Shown here piece by piece: positions 44,207 to 55,977 of a stretch of 64,000 nt of DNA. How positions within the stretch are numbered: the stretch's first letter is position 1; the number at the start of each line of letters is the position of its first letter. The notes under the pieces were generated by a model. The model ran no database searches, was not told the DNA's origin, and worked only from the letters and a program-made list of their open reading frames with translations. The DNA is taken from positions 11,371,425 to 11,435,424 of the forward strand of contig CP092869.1 of NCBI GenBank assembly GCA_030710605.1, written 5' to 3'. A program made the position numbers and the translations under genes. Source of the stretch: Cordylochernes scorpioides. Taxonomy: Eukaryota; Arthropoda; Arachnida; Pseudoscorpiones; Chernetidae.

Positions 44207-44578
44207 TATTGACTGTATTGACTCATCTATTTATGAGTTCTACTCATCCCCAGCAGGCACCATCAACAAGCTTGATACCCTGATATGATTGAGTAGAATA
44301 AGAAAGAAGAATAATACATAATTGACTGTATTGACTCATCCATTGATGAGTTCTACTCATCCCTAGCAGACACCATCAACAAGCTCAACAAGCTTGATAC
44401 CCTGATATGTGATTGAGTGGAGATAAGAAAGAAGAAGAAGAAGACATAATTGACTGTATTGACTCATCCATTGATGAGTTCTACTCATCCCCTGCAGACA
44501 CCATCAACAAGCTCAACAAGATTGATACCCTGATATGATTGGGTGGAGATAAGAAAGAAGAAGGAGGAGAGAAATCGG
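44207..44578 (+). repeat. Three-copy tandem array of a SINE-like 3' region
   Basis: Units of about 120 bp: TTGACTGTATTGACTCATC, GAGTTCTACTCATCCC, CACCATCAACAAGCT and TGATACCCTGATATGATTG, then GATAAGAAAGAAGAAG. The last part equals the tail of the SINE at 39379. Same array at 48734-49105. Confidence 0.8.
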
Positions 44579-44894
44579 GAAGAATGAAGAAGCCAAAAAA
44601 GAATAGATTAATGCCGGTGGTTACGAGGCAATCTTATTGCTGAGTTTAATGCTGACTGCAGATTCTAACGTTGTTGCTTGTGTGTAGGAGAATTTGCCGC
44701 CATCAGGAGTTCCATGGGCCACTCCTCCACCATTGGCACCCGTTGTTCTTCGTCCAGCCCTCGTCACCTAGTCCGGACCTGGCGTCCGCCCCTCATTGTT
44801 TTTTTTTATCCCATGTATAAGATTACACCAGGTCATGAAGGTTGAAAGCAATAATTATTTTCTAATATAGAGCTTTTGGGGTTCTTGTATAGAC

Positions 44895-45066
44895 CTTCCT
44901 TCTTCTTCTTTCTTATCTCCACTCAATCATATTAGGGTATCAAGCTTATGAAGCTTGATAACCATCATGACTGAGTGAAGTAGACTGCGTCTGCCTTTGT
45001 CGTTGAGACTGGGAGCACTACTCAGTAGCAGGCTGACTTAGCTCCAAAAGAAATGGCCACCTCTGA
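44895..45066 (-). mobile_element. SINE-like element, 3' half
   Basis: Minus strand ends in TTGAGTGGAGATAAGAAAG and an AAG tail; includes GGAGCTAAGTCAGCC as in 39379. Duplicate at 49422-49593. Confidence 0.75.
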
Positions 45067-45609
45067 CATGAGGAACAGATCTTCCTTCTTAGCTCCAATA
45101 CAGTCCAGGATATGTGCTGGAGTTGCAGTGGAGTTGGAGCATCTTGAGCAGACAGGAAACACTTTTTCTCCATCAATGAACATAATGGATCTTGTATGTT
45201 CGGTCTTTAATTTTGCAATTTTTGTGATCTGTTTCTAGAAAGCTGTGATAATATTGAGTCTCCAAGTCTTGTTCCTTCATATAAGTAGTGGGCCATACAA
45301 TTGATCCATTCTTTGGATATATCCCCTTATAATATTTTTAGAGAATACTATGGCCTTTTTTGTAATTTGATTGCGAATAATTTAGCGAAGGACGCCTCGT
45401 TGGTGTCCAGGAATAGGTCAAGAAGGTGCGACTAAAGTTGATGTAGAGTCCCTCGTCGAGCCCAAACTTCCTAAACCAAGCTGACCCATCTTCGGCTAGG
45501 AAGTGAGGCAGGTTGGTCAATCTTTCGGCATTTGTCAGGAGTTGAAATCGTGACAGACAGACATCAAATTTGTATATATTGATATATAATAATAGATGAA
45601 TATATATAA
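45067..45609. other. No gene seen
   Basis: Short chance frames on both strands, no motifs. Same at 49594-50136. Confidence 0.45.
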
Positions 45610-45611
45610 TA

Positions 45612-45967
45612 CAGTAAATCCTCCCTGTAAAGGACGCCTAATTGCAGGACCAAAGTGTCCTTTAAAGAGAGGCGTCCTCTTAGCACAGAGTTAATAGTAA
45701 AAATGGTAATTTTACAAATGAAAACTGTCCTTTGTAGAGAGATGTCTTCTAGTGTCTCTATTTTGTCGATATCTCGGCGGAAACTTGGCCGTTTTTGATA
45801 TTATTTATATGAGCTTGCAGACCATTCTTTTGGCTTTCAGCCAATACCCCATAGTGGTTACAAATCTCCATTTACTCAATCTCTATCCCATAAGAACAGG
45901 GAGCTCGTGCGCCGCATGTTCGCACGGTCGAGAGAGAGAGATCTTCTCTCTCATGGAAGTTCTACTG
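45612..45967. mobile_element. pogo/Tc1-like MITE (copy in duplication)
   Basis: 356 bp, TA flanks, ends CAGTAAATCCTCC and GGAAGTTCTACTG. Contains GTCCTTTAAAGAGAGGCGTC as in 38796-39206. Duplicate at 50139-50494. Confidence 0.65.
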
Positions 45968-46073
45968 TAGATGATAAATTTTCTAATGATATAATCATTT
46001 ATTTTGAAGATCATTTGATGGTTGGAAAATTTAGTTTGGGATAAATACATCTACATCAACTAATTATTTATTT

Positions 46074-46138
46074 AATTCTCCATGCTTCAGCGACTCGCTG
46101 AGGAGAGTGGCAGATAGTCACTAAATGGTCGGGAATTG
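46074..46138 (+). ncRNA. Hammerhead-like core
   Basis: CTGAGGA at 46098-46104 fits CUGANGA. Hairpin AGTGGC-AGATA-GTCACT follows, then AAATGGTCGGGAATT, where GAAA has become TAAA. AATTCTCCATG upstream can pair with the end as stem III, but the cleavage base would be G. Probably inactive. Duplicate at 50601-50665. Confidence 0.42.
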
Positions 46139-46218
46139 AAATATTCAATAGTTGATGTAGGTATATTTTTTCAAAAAGTTATTTATATTTTTATATTCAA
46201 CTTCATTTTATTTTATCA

Positions 46219-46521
46219 AAAATTGGAGCGGTTGAAGACTCTAGCTGTCATTGTGGCAACGAATTCAAGGACTCGAGACACCTACTGCTGGAATGCCCAC
46301 TCTTCTTTACCGCTAGACAACAGACAATAAATAATGTTGTAGATCTATATCAATTTGTAAATAGCAGAGAGAATTATCATAGATTTAACTATTTTTGTAA
46401 ATATATTTATGATTATCTTTCTAATCTCGGAAAGGTTCAGATTCCTAATATATATTATTGTTTCTCTTTTATTTTTGATTACCTTTTCTTGTATAATATG
46501 TTTATAACTGTTTCTGTTTAA
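46219..46521 (+). pseudogene. LINE ORF2 C-terminus (fragment)
   Basis: Frame includes CHCGNEFKDSRHLLLECPLF, the CCHC-type zinc motif found at the end of I/R1/Jockey ORF2 proteins. It then runs about 65 residues to a stop at 46519-46521, followed by a 3' UTR ending GAAATAAATAAATAAA (about 46576). It is a 5'-truncated LINE not otherwise present in the window. Duplicate at 50746-51048. Confidence 0.7.
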
Positions 46522-46599
46522 AAATGTAAATCGACGCAATTATCCCTAGCCGGGATATCGGGTTTGTGTGTGTTGAAATAAATAAATAAATTTCATTTA

Positions 46600-47032
46600 T
46601 TAATTTATATAAAAAATAGACACTTCGGCCAGTTCATTTATTAATACACATATTAAATTTTACTTTAAAAACTAATAAAAGTATTTTAAATATTTAAATA
46701 ATATTTTGTCTTAATTTTAGAAAAATTTCGGAATATTAGAAATAGTTAACAATTTAATCCACCAGACCACTTCTCATAGCTTTAATACTGTATTGGATCA
46801 TTCTGCTTATATATGCTACACTGAAGAGTGGAATAACAGAAATGGTATTTGAGTAAACTATGGACATAAGCTTTTAGGACAGTAGAATTACATATAAATA
46901 TTTACATCGAGCATTGTTAGCTCACGGTACATCCTTTGTTCTAAATCCCAAAGACATATTAAACACCAATAGAGAAAATTCCCATGAACACAACCATGAC
47001 AGAGCTCACTTTGCACAATGAATTATTTATTA
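46600..47032. other. No gene seen
   Basis: AT-rich; AAAAAATAGACACTTCGGCC (46612) is the complement of GGCCGAAGTGTCTATTTTTT near 42239, an inverted short match to the PLE relic there. Confidence 0.45.
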
Positions 47033-47440
47033 AAATTCGAAACTATTATAGAAGTGTGTGATTTTTTTAAAAATCAAACAATTTTGTTCTGCCCTTACTG
47101 TAATAAAAAGTTAATGGGAGAGCCTGGTTCATCAGTGGTGAACCCTCCCAGCGGTTTCGTCAGTTTAATCTACCATACAGCTGTTATATTGCATTTTTCG
47201 GTTTTGCTTTTATAACGATACTGACGTTGACCACTTGGAAATAGTATTTTGAAATAAATATGAACATTAAACTGGCGAAACCGCTTGGAGGGTTCGCTAC
47301 TGATGAGCCAGGCCCTCCCATTAATTTTTCATTGTAGTGAGGGTAGTAGAAAATTGTTTAATTTTTAAAAGAATCAAACGCGTCTATAATAGTTTCAAAT
47401 TCCCATAACAGATGGCGCCCGCTAATGTATCGTTTATTAA
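47033..47440. mobile_element. MITE-2 copy (in duplication)
   Basis: Ends TTCGAAACTATTATAGAAG and, complementary, CTATAATAGTTTCAAAT. Contains GGAGAGCCTGGTTCATCAG and its inverted partner GATGAGCCAGGCCCTCCC. Non-coding. Duplicate at 51560-51967. Confidence 0.7.
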
Positions 47441-50138
47441 AATTGCATTTGATAACAAACGTGCAGAGAATTAGAGAACATTTCTCAAAAGCCGTTGAAG
47501 AACGCTGTTCAGATTGATATTTAACTTCTACCTATTTTTGCATAATAGTTAAAATTCCAGGTGTTCTCACAGGGGAAAATAACGAAAAACACAGAATTTG
47601 GGTTGGAAAAAGGCTAGCAATCTAGGGAGAAAAGGAGTTGAAGCTATCTGGCTGAGTTGTCTATTGACTATAACTGTTCACATTATTGACGATGGGACTT
47701 ATCTGTTCGTGGGGGAAAGGGTGGTTGGCTCCTAACTCGTTGCTGTCCAGGTCCCAGCTTGACTCTCTGGTGCCACACTCCTGACTGCCTATACCTCGTT
47801 CCCGATTTAAGACGAAAACTATTCCGGGCTCTCATTGGATGAAATTCCAGGGGTGCTCGATTCCCATTGGTTCCTAACTAATGTTCCTATGCTCTGATTG
47901 GTCCTTTGCTGTCCTTTTGTTCTGGACTTGTCCTGACCTGACCCAGGAAATACTAGGTTCTTGAACCCAGTTTTATGAGTTCCTGTTTAATAAAACCTGC
48001 TAATGATTGCTTCCTCTCTTGGCCTTTCTCTCCCAGATTTCTTAAGCCTTGTCTTTATTAAAATCTTTTAAAACATACATTGCGTACATATTGGGGCGGG
48101 TTTGCATCCAGTTATGTACAAATTAGACATATATACTTTCCTACACCCTTTGTTCTATATATTTTATCACTTAAAAGGAACACAACATCACAAAAAAGAA
48201 ACTACAATTGTAAATGATTTGATAACTAACTAAGAAACAAAAAAAAACACAACAATTGCAAAGCTGATGTTGATAAAAAAAAAATTGAATATGTCTGCCA
48301 GAAAAACGTTTCTATGAATTTAAAAAATATAAGAATAATTACAAAATTAACAAATAAACTTCAAACACGGAGACTCGCCGAATCCCCACTTACCATTTCG
48401 ACAGACATCGTCAAAGTCTATTCTCTCCCCGCTAGGGTGGCGGACAAATCCCCCCACATATATCCACCCCCCTCAGTGGTGCTTCTACTAGAGAAGCAGG
48501 GTCCAGACCCTCTACAACGTTCAGCGTTCAAGACCTGAGCTAAGCGGCGTCCAAACTAAACCCTATCAAGGAGGAGAGACAGAAGGGACAAGCACCAATT
48601 CTGTCCTCCCAAGAAAACAACAGTCTTTGATTTCCAGACTTAAGTCTGGTCATCTATGGACAATGACTTTCCAGAATGGTTGAAAGGTTTTCCCACTATG
48701 TACAAATTCTCAACCTGTAACCCCAAAACACATTATTGACTGTATTGACTCATCTATTTATGAGTTCTACTCATCCCCAGCAGGCACCATCAACAAGCTT
48801 GATACCCTGATATGATTGAGTAGAATAAGAAAGAAGAATAATACATAATTGACTGTATTGACTCATCCATTGATGAGTTCTACTCATCCCTAGCAGACAC
48901 CATCAACAAGCTCAACAAGCTTGATACCCTGATATGTGATTGAGTGGAGATAAGAAAGAAGAAGAAGAAGACATAATTGACTGTATTGACTCATCCATTG
49001 ATGAGTTCTACTCATCCCCTGCAGACACCATCAACAAGCTCAACAAGATTGATACCCTGATATGATTGGGTGGAGATAAGAAAGAAGAAGGAGGAGAGAA
49101 ATCGGGAAGAATGAAGAAGCCAAAAAAGAATAGATTAATGCCGGTGGTTACGAGGCAATCTTATTGCTGAGTTTAATGCTGACTGCAGATTCTAACGTTG
49201 TTGCTTGTGTGTAGGAGAATTTGCCGCCATCAGGAGTTCCATGGGCCACTCCTCCACCATTGGCACCCGTTGTTCTTCGTCCAGCCCTCGTCACCTAGTC
49301 CGGACCTGGCGTCCGCCCCTCATTGTTTTTTTTTATCCCATGTATAAGATTACACCAGGTCATGAAGGTTGAAAGCAATAATTATTTTCTAATATAGAGC
49401 TTTTGGGGTTCTTGTATAGACCTTCCTTCTTCTTCTTTCTTATCTCCACTCAATCATATTAGGGTATCAAGCTTATGAAGCTTGATAACCATCATGACTG
49501 AGTGAAGTAGACTGCGTCTGCCTTTGTCGTTGAGACTGGGAGCACTACTCAGTAGCAGGCTGACTTAGCTCCAAAAGAAATGGCCACCTCTGACATGAGG
49601 AACAGATCTTCCTTCTTAGCTCCAATACAGTCCAGGATATGTGCTGGAGTTGCAGTGGAGTTGGAGCATCTTGAGCAGACAGGAAACACTTTTTCTCCAT
49701 CAATGAACATAATGGATCTTGTATGTTCGGTCTTTAATTTTGCAATTTTTGTGATCTGTTTCTAGAAAGCTGTGATAATATTGAGTCTCCAAGTCTTGTT
49801 CCTTCATATAAGTAGTGGGCCATACAATTGATCCATTCTTTGGATATATCCCCTTATAATATTTTTAGAGAATACTATGGCCTTTTTTGTAATTTGATTG
49901 CGAATAATTTAGCGAAGGACGCCTCGTTGGTGTCCAGGAATAGGTCAAGAAGGTGCGACTAAAGTTGATGTAGAGTCCCTCGTCGAGCCCAAACTTCCTA
50001 AACCAAGCTGACCCATCTTCGGCTAGGAAGTGAGGCAGGTTGGTCAATCTTTCGGCATTTGTCAGGAGTTGAAATCGTGACAGACAGACATCAAATTTGT
50101 ATATATTGATATATAATAATAGATGAATATATATAATA

Positions 50139-50494
50139 CAGTAAATCCTCCCTGTAAAGGACGCCTAATTGCAGGACCAAAGTGTCCTTTAAAGAGAGGC
50201 GTCCTCTTAGCACAGAGTTAATAGTAAAAATGGTAATTTTACAAATGAAAACTGTCCTTTGTAGAGAGATGTCTTCTAGTGTCTCTATTTTGTCGATATC
50301 TCGGCGGAAACTTGGCCGTTTTTGATATTATTTATATGAGCTTGCAGACCATTCTTTTGGCTTTCAGCCAATACCCCATAGTGGTTACAAATCTCCATTT
50401 ACTCAATCTCTATCCCATAAGAACAGGGAGCTCGTGCGCCGCATGTTCGCACGGTCGAGAGAGAGAGATCTTCTCTCTCATGGAAGTTCTACTG
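50139..50494. mobile_element. pogo/Tc1-like MITE (second duplicate)
   Basis: Identical to 45612-45967. Confidence 0.65.
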
Positions 50495-50745
50495 TAGATG
50501 ATAAATTTTCTAATGATATAATCATTTATTTTGAAGATCATTTGATGGTTGGAAAATTTAGTTTGGGATAAATACATCTACATCAACTAATTATTTATTT
50601 AATTCTCCATGCTTCAGCGACTCGCTGAGGAGAGTGGCAGATAGTCACTAAATGGTCGGGAATTGAAATATTCAATAGTTGATGTAGGTATATTTTTTCA
50701 AAAAGTTATTTATATTTTTATATTCAACTTCATTTTATTTTATCA

Positions 50746-51048
50746 AAAATTGGAGCGGTTGAAGACTCTAGCTGTCATTGTGGCAACGAATTCAAGGACT
50801 CGAGACACCTACTGCTGGAATGCCCACTCTTCTTTACCGCTAGACAACAGACAATAAATAATGTTGTAGATCTATATCAATTTGTAAATAGCAGAGAGAA
50901 TTATCATAGATTTAACTATTTTTGTAAATATATTTATGATTATCTTTCTAATCTCGGAAAGGTTCAGATTCCTAATATATATTATTGTTTCTCTTTTATT
51001 TTTGATTACCTTTTCTTGTATAATATGTTTATAACTGTTTCTGTTTAA
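50746..51048 (+). pseudogene. LINE ORF2 C-terminus (second duplicate)
   Basis: Identical to 46219-46521, including the CCHC zinc motif and the stop. Confidence 0.7.
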
Positions 51049-52085
51049 AAATGTAAATCGACGCAATTATCCCTAGCCGGGATATCGGGTTTGTGTGTGT
51101 TGAAATAAATAAATAAATTTCATTTATTAATTTATATAAAAAATAGACACTTCGGCCAGTTCATTTATTAATACACATATTAAATTTTACTTTAAAAACT
51201 AATAAAAGTATTTTAAATATTTAAATAATATTTTGTCTTAATTTTAGAAAAATTTCGGAATATTAGAAATAGTTAACAATTTAATCCACCAGACCACTTC
51301 TCATAGCTTTAATACTGTATTGGATCATTCTGCTTATATATGCTACACTGAAGAGTGGAATAACAGAAATGGTATTTGAGTAAACTATGGACATAAGCTT
51401 TTAGGACAGTAGAATTACATATAAATATTTACATCGAGCATTGTTAGCTCACGGTACATCCTTTGTTCTAAATCCCAAAGACATATTAAACACCAATAGA
51501 GAAAATTCCCATGAACACAACCATGACAGAGCTCACTTTGCACAATGAATTATTTATTAAAATTCGAAACTATTATAGAAGTGTGTGATTTTTTTAAAAA
51601 TCAAACAATTTTGTTCTGCCCTTACTGTAATAAAAAGTTAATGGGAGAGCCTGGTTCATCAGTGGTGAACCCTCCCAGCGGTTTCGTCAGTTTAATCTAC
51701 CATACAGCTGTTATATTGCATTTTTCGGTTTTGCTTTTATAACGATACTGACGTTGACCACTTGGAAATAGTATTTTGAAATAAATATGAACATTAAACT
51801 GGCGAAACCGCTTGGAGGGTTCGCTACTGATGAGCCAGGCCCTCCCATTAATTTTTCATTGTAGTGAGGGTAGTAGAAAATTGTTTAATTTTTAAAAGAA
51901 TCAAACGCGTCTATAATAGTTTCAAATTCCCATAACAGATGGCGCCCGCTAATGTATCGTTTATTAAAATTGCATTTGATAACAAACGTGCAGAGAATTA
52001 GAGAACATTTCTCAAAAGCCGTTGAAGAACGCTGTTCAGATTGATATTTAACTTCTACCTATTTTTGCATAATAGTTAAAATTCC

Positions 52086-52522
52086 AGCTTTTTGCATAAT
52101 GTTCTTTTGTTTGTAAAATTAATTAATTTTACCGCGTGCCTAGTATGTAAATTTTAGATAGCTTTGTTTAATAAAATCTGTGTGTTTGTAAACTACGCCC
52201 GTGTGTGGGATTCCTCTATAGAATAACTCTCCCTTTGTGATTCAACCAGTGATCGCCTCAACTCAAAACAATTACAGTCCTCAGAAGGTGACGGAGACAT
52301 AAGGATTGGTATTTGTAAGCAGAACACCGCCTCCAGTCAAGGTTAAACAAAAGCTAATTATCAAAAAGGAAATAGAATGAAACATCCGGAACGGTGAGAA
52401 ATTTGATATCACACATCCTTCAACACTTGTTAAGAAACAAAATAATATTTTATCAACACAACTTCTAGAAGAATAACACTTCAATTTGAGCTTAAAGGTG
52501 GCCCATTGAATATGTATATTGT
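52086..52522. other. No gene seen
   Basis: AT-rich; short chance ORFs. Confidence 0.5.
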
Positions 52523-52818
52523 AGAACGACATTTGATAATTATCCCGAATGTGTTTCTTTTGAACGAAAAATTGAAATATATTTTAAAGAGAAATAACGA
52601 TTATTTCTAACCTAAGAAATGAAGTATGAAAGGATGAATTGTGAAGAGTAATGATAAACGGAAAAATAAAAGTGTTCAGAGATGGGAAGACAACTCTTCA
52701 CAATTCATCCTTTCATACTTCATCTCTAAGGTTAGAAATAATCGTTATTTCTCCTTAAAATAAATTTCGATTTTTGTTCAAAAGAAACACATGCGGGATA
52801 ATTTTTCAAATGTCTTTC
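52523..52818. mobile_element. MITE-1 foldback copy that lost its tRNA-like centre
   Basis: Outer ends CGACATTTGATAATTATCCC and GGGATAATTTTTCAAATGTC. The left arm runs through GATGAATTGTGAAGAGTAAT and AAAAGTGTTCAGAGATGGGAA, the last bases of the tRNA-like part. It then turns directly into an inverted copy of the same arm (CTCTTCACAATTCATCCTTT). The result is a near-complete palindrome. Confidence 0.82.
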
Positions 52819-53095
52819 TACAATCATAAGTCGCATTAAATATGTTTATATAAAAAATACCTGGATTCTGTGAAATATCTTCAACAGACCAAGAAACGCA
52901 CATTTTTAAATAAACATAACACTTCAAGCTATAATTACAGCCCTGATAATTCGTCAATACACCATGTTCTTGTTTAAATAATGCAGGAATTAAAAGAACT
53001 AAAGCCCAAATAGACTTAAAAAGTCGCCGAAGCCCCACAAGCCCTAAATAAAATCAGAGAAAGAAACAAATAATTTCGACAATCCAGTCAGTATA
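52819..53095. other. No gene seen
   Basis: AT-rich spacer without recognisable motifs. Confidence 0.45.
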
Positions 53096-53444
53096 TGATC
53101 AGAAAATGAAAACCCAAATAGAGCCGTGATAGCGAGAGTTGTAGACAGGCTACTAAGGTCAAACCCTGACAAAATGACAATGTCTACCATATCAACACAA
53201 CTTACAAAAGAAAATTCTCATTTTGACAACCTAGAAGATCAAACACCCTCTTAAAAAACAACAAGTACATTCTAAAAAGATAACTGTGATATTTCTTTGG
53301 TGAAATTTTTGAAGGTAGAATATATTCTATCTTCAAAATTTTCACCAAAGAAATATCGCTATTATCTTTTTAAAAGTACTTGTTGTTTTGTAAGAATGTG
53401 TTTGGTCTTCTAGGTTTTAAATTTTGGGTTTTCATTTTCTGATC
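53096..53444. repeat. Long foldback (hairpin) element
   Basis: Inner arms 53225-53323 and 53324-53416 pair around TAGAATATATTCTA (for example TTTCTTTGGTGAAATTTTTG with CAAAATTTTCACCAAAGAAA). Outer arms TGATCAGAAAATGAAAACCC and GGGTTTTCATTTTCTGATC also pair. About 105 bp in the left arm (53117-53222) has no partner. Confidence 0.8.
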
Positions 53445-53679
53445 TTGTTTTGATTGGAAAGATCAATATATATTGATCTATAATTATAAAGGCCAACTTT
53501 CCAATCAAATTCGACAGTAAATAAGGCTCAATCTATTGATCTCCTCTTCAAACTAGCTGATTCGGATCAGTAACCAAGTCGCAAACAGACCAACCGCTAA
53601 TTTACCATTAGTTTTCCCTACCCTCCATATCGAAAAATATTTGCACATGTTTAGCGCATTTACGCAAATTTGCCCTTAA

Positions 53680-53779
53680 NNNNNNNNNNNNNNNNNNNNN
53701 NNNNNNNNNNNNNNNNNNNNNNNNNNNNNNNNNNNNNNNNNNNNNNNNNNNNNNNNNNNNNNNNNNNNNNNNNNNNNNN
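53680..53779. other. Assembly gap (100 N)
   Basis: Exactly 100 N, a conventional unknown-size gap. It coincides with the inner end of the right inverted-repeat arm. Confidence 0.99.
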
Positions 53780-53799
53780 TAGCAAGCTATCTGTTCTAA

Positions 53800-54150
53800 G
53801 ATATTGAATTATTTTTGGCGCGAATGAATCTTTTAAAAATAAATCAATTTTTTCTACTGCCCTTACTGTAATAAAAAAAAACTGTCCACAAAGCTTATGT
53901 CCATAATCATTTAAAATACACCTTACAAGAGTCTAGATTTAGTATCAGTATAGTAGAAAAACCGAAAAATGTAATATTACAGCGCGGTATGGTAGATTAA
54001 ACTATTAAAACCGCTGTGAGGATTCACCACTGATAAGCCAGGCTCTCCCATTATTTTATCATTGCAGTAAAGGGTAATAGGAATTTGATTTATTTTTAAA
54101 AGAATCACACGTATCAAAATAGTTCAAATTTCTTATAGTTTTATATATCT
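53800..54150 (-). mobile_element. MITE-2 copy (right arm)
   Basis: Minus-strand match to 19706-20075, including CCTATTACCC(T)TTACTGCAAT and the GCGGTTTTAATAGTTTAATC-type interior. Confidence 0.7.
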
Positions 54151-54227
54151 AATTATTATTTTAAAACAATAGTGAAGACTCTGAACTTTTGTAAGTGTTG
54201 ATAAGATATCAATAAAATCATACACAC

Positions 54228-54660
54228 ACATACTTTATTAAGACCACCAGTCTTATACAGATTCACTACAGGAAGCAATAATAGATGGAGCTCCTATACT
54301 CCAGGCAGCACCCAACAACAGCCTCCTGGTCCGACGCAAGTCCAATGGCCACACGTTACTTCGTACATACGTCAAGGTTAGCGTATCACTGAACAGGCGA
54401 GTGTGGAATCAGCCGCGTTCTAATTTCTCTTTCCTCATCCAAATGGACCACGACATTCGGTGATTCTATTAATCTCCTCCGAACAGTGACTTCGGCTTTG
54501 TATAATTTATATAAACCGTAAGGAAGAACTTGATCAAACATCATTGCATTCATCTAATTATATATTTGTTGACTATTGGATTGAGACGAGGATAAGTCAC
54601 TTAAGAATTCCCCTCTTTGTTTCTTAAAGCAAAAGCAACCAAATATATTTCAATAAAATT
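54228..54660 (-). pseudogene. Family X: conserved reading frame and 3' end (right arm)
   Basis: Minus strand gives SQSNSQQIYN, a stop, then YKAEVTVRRRLIESPNVVVH and LDEEREIRTRLIPHS. This copy has no stop between RRRLIES and PNVVV, unlike the left arm. AATAAAGTATGTGTGTG marks the 3' end near 54228-54240. Confidence 0.45.
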
Positions 54661-54715
54661 ATGTTATAATACAATATAATGCGGCTTATGATTGTAAACG
54701 ACATTTGAAATTATC

Positions 54716-54969
54716 AAATAAAGTAAAGCAAGAAGGAAGATGAGTTTCTTTTTAATAAACGCGAGCGAGCTTTCGGGCCACACGCCCTTCTACTGGCAAA
54801 AAAGCTAAGAGATTCAAAGAGATACAAGCCTATTTATACTATGGTAAGCAATATTTTAGCATATTTACATTTTTCCTATAGACGGAGAAACAAAATACAA
54901 CAATGATTACAATTAAGATATGAAAATATAGGGAAAAAGACAATGAGGTAAATTCTAAATCTGACACAC
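54716..54969 (+). repeat. PLE left terminal repeat
   Basis: Inverted match to 61275-61529. The minus strand has AGTAGAAGGGCGTGTGGCCC then GAAAGCTCGCTCGCG, a hammerhead-like stem II plus GAAA. The expected CUGANGA box reads CAGTAGA. Confidence 0.85.
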
Positions 54970-54972
54970 TAT

Positions 54973-55679
54973 TTGAACAGCCATAGGCAGAGTTATACCA
55001 TATCCAACACCAATGCTTTAATACAGGAAATAACCAAACTAAAACCTCCTCCCCATTACACTATGTGCTCATACGATGCCACCTCTCTATACCTCAGCCT
55101 CCCCCACCCACTTATAATAGACAGTTTGCACCAATTCCTAAATGCCATCAATATTGATTCCCAAATGGTTTCCAAGATAACAAATCTGGCCAATATTTGC
55201 CTTAGTATGGGCACGTTCACCTACAATTATCAATTCAATAGACAAATCAGAGGCTCCCCGATGGGAAGTCCTCTTTCAACAATAGCCGCAGAGATCGTTA
55301 TGACTAGACTTGACACTTGGATCATCCAAAGGCACTTATCTGATATACTCATATGGCGCAGATATGTCGATTTCATTTTCTGCATATGCAAAAACAGTCA
55401 AGAAAACCTCGTTCAAAGTGATCAAAACAGTTACCATCCCGATTTATCCTTTGCCATAGAAAAATAACAGTCAGGCCATTCCCTTTTTAGACGTCCTAAT
55501 TTTACGTACCCCTAATGCCTTCCACACTACAGTCTACTACAAGAAAAACAGTCACCCTTGTTACACCCACTTTAGTTCTTACTGTTCAATAGTACACAAA
55601 ATTAACCTTGTAAAGGCCCTGACTAAACGCATCCACACCCACTGCTCCCTCCCATCTTTAAATCTATAGAAAAAGAAAA
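54973..55679 (+). pseudogene. PLE reverse transcriptase (partial)
   Basis: First frame 54973-55467 starts SHRQSYTISNTNALI and includes CSYDATSLYLSLPHP (RT motif A region), RGSPMGSPLSTIAAEIVM (motif B) and RRYVDFIFCIC, where YVDD is expected. The second acidic residue is replaced by F (55363-55374). A frame change near 55465 leads to SQAIPFLDVLILRTPNAF and TTVYYKKNSHPCYTHFSS. Gypsy-2 interrupts the gene at 55682. The N-terminal RT blocks are missing. Confidence 0.85.
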
Positions 55680-55682
55680 TAT

Positions 55683-55977
55683 TGTTACACCTGCCTCGAC
55701 CGTAGGTGCTTCTAAGGGTTTCTGATCAGCGTTCGCCATCTCATAAAATAAACCAGACCGCGTTCTCATAAAGCAATCAACTATTATTTATTAATAATAA
55801 AAGAAGTTAAACTGATTTAGAGTAACAACGAACTAAACTCAAAAAAACAAAAGAAGCTCTATCAACTAATTGTATATCGCTCTTATATCAAAAGCCTTAT
55901 TTACATAAATTTCTATTACCAATTATATTTTATACTAATTTACATATTTTTACAAAATAACTATGCAGAGTGTGACA
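55683..55977 (-). repeat. gypsy-2 3' LTR
   Basis: Minus strand TGTCACACTC to GGTGTAACA, 295 bp. Confidence 0.95.

Larger units (their letters stand above)
43032..47558 (+). repeat. 4527-bp tandem duplication, copy 1
   Basis: The next 4527 bases (47559-52085) repeat this unit with no difference seen. The border is AGGTGTTCTCAC at 43032 and 47559; the base before differs (A versus C). AG microhomology lies at the far end (52086-52087). Confidence 0.93.
47559..52085 (+). repeat. 4527-bp tandem duplication, copy 2
   Basis: Second copy of 43032-47558; all features above recur at +4527. Confidence 0.93.

Noticed and set aside
53680-53779. Low-complexity DNA
   Set aside because: It is a run of 100 N, an assembly gap.
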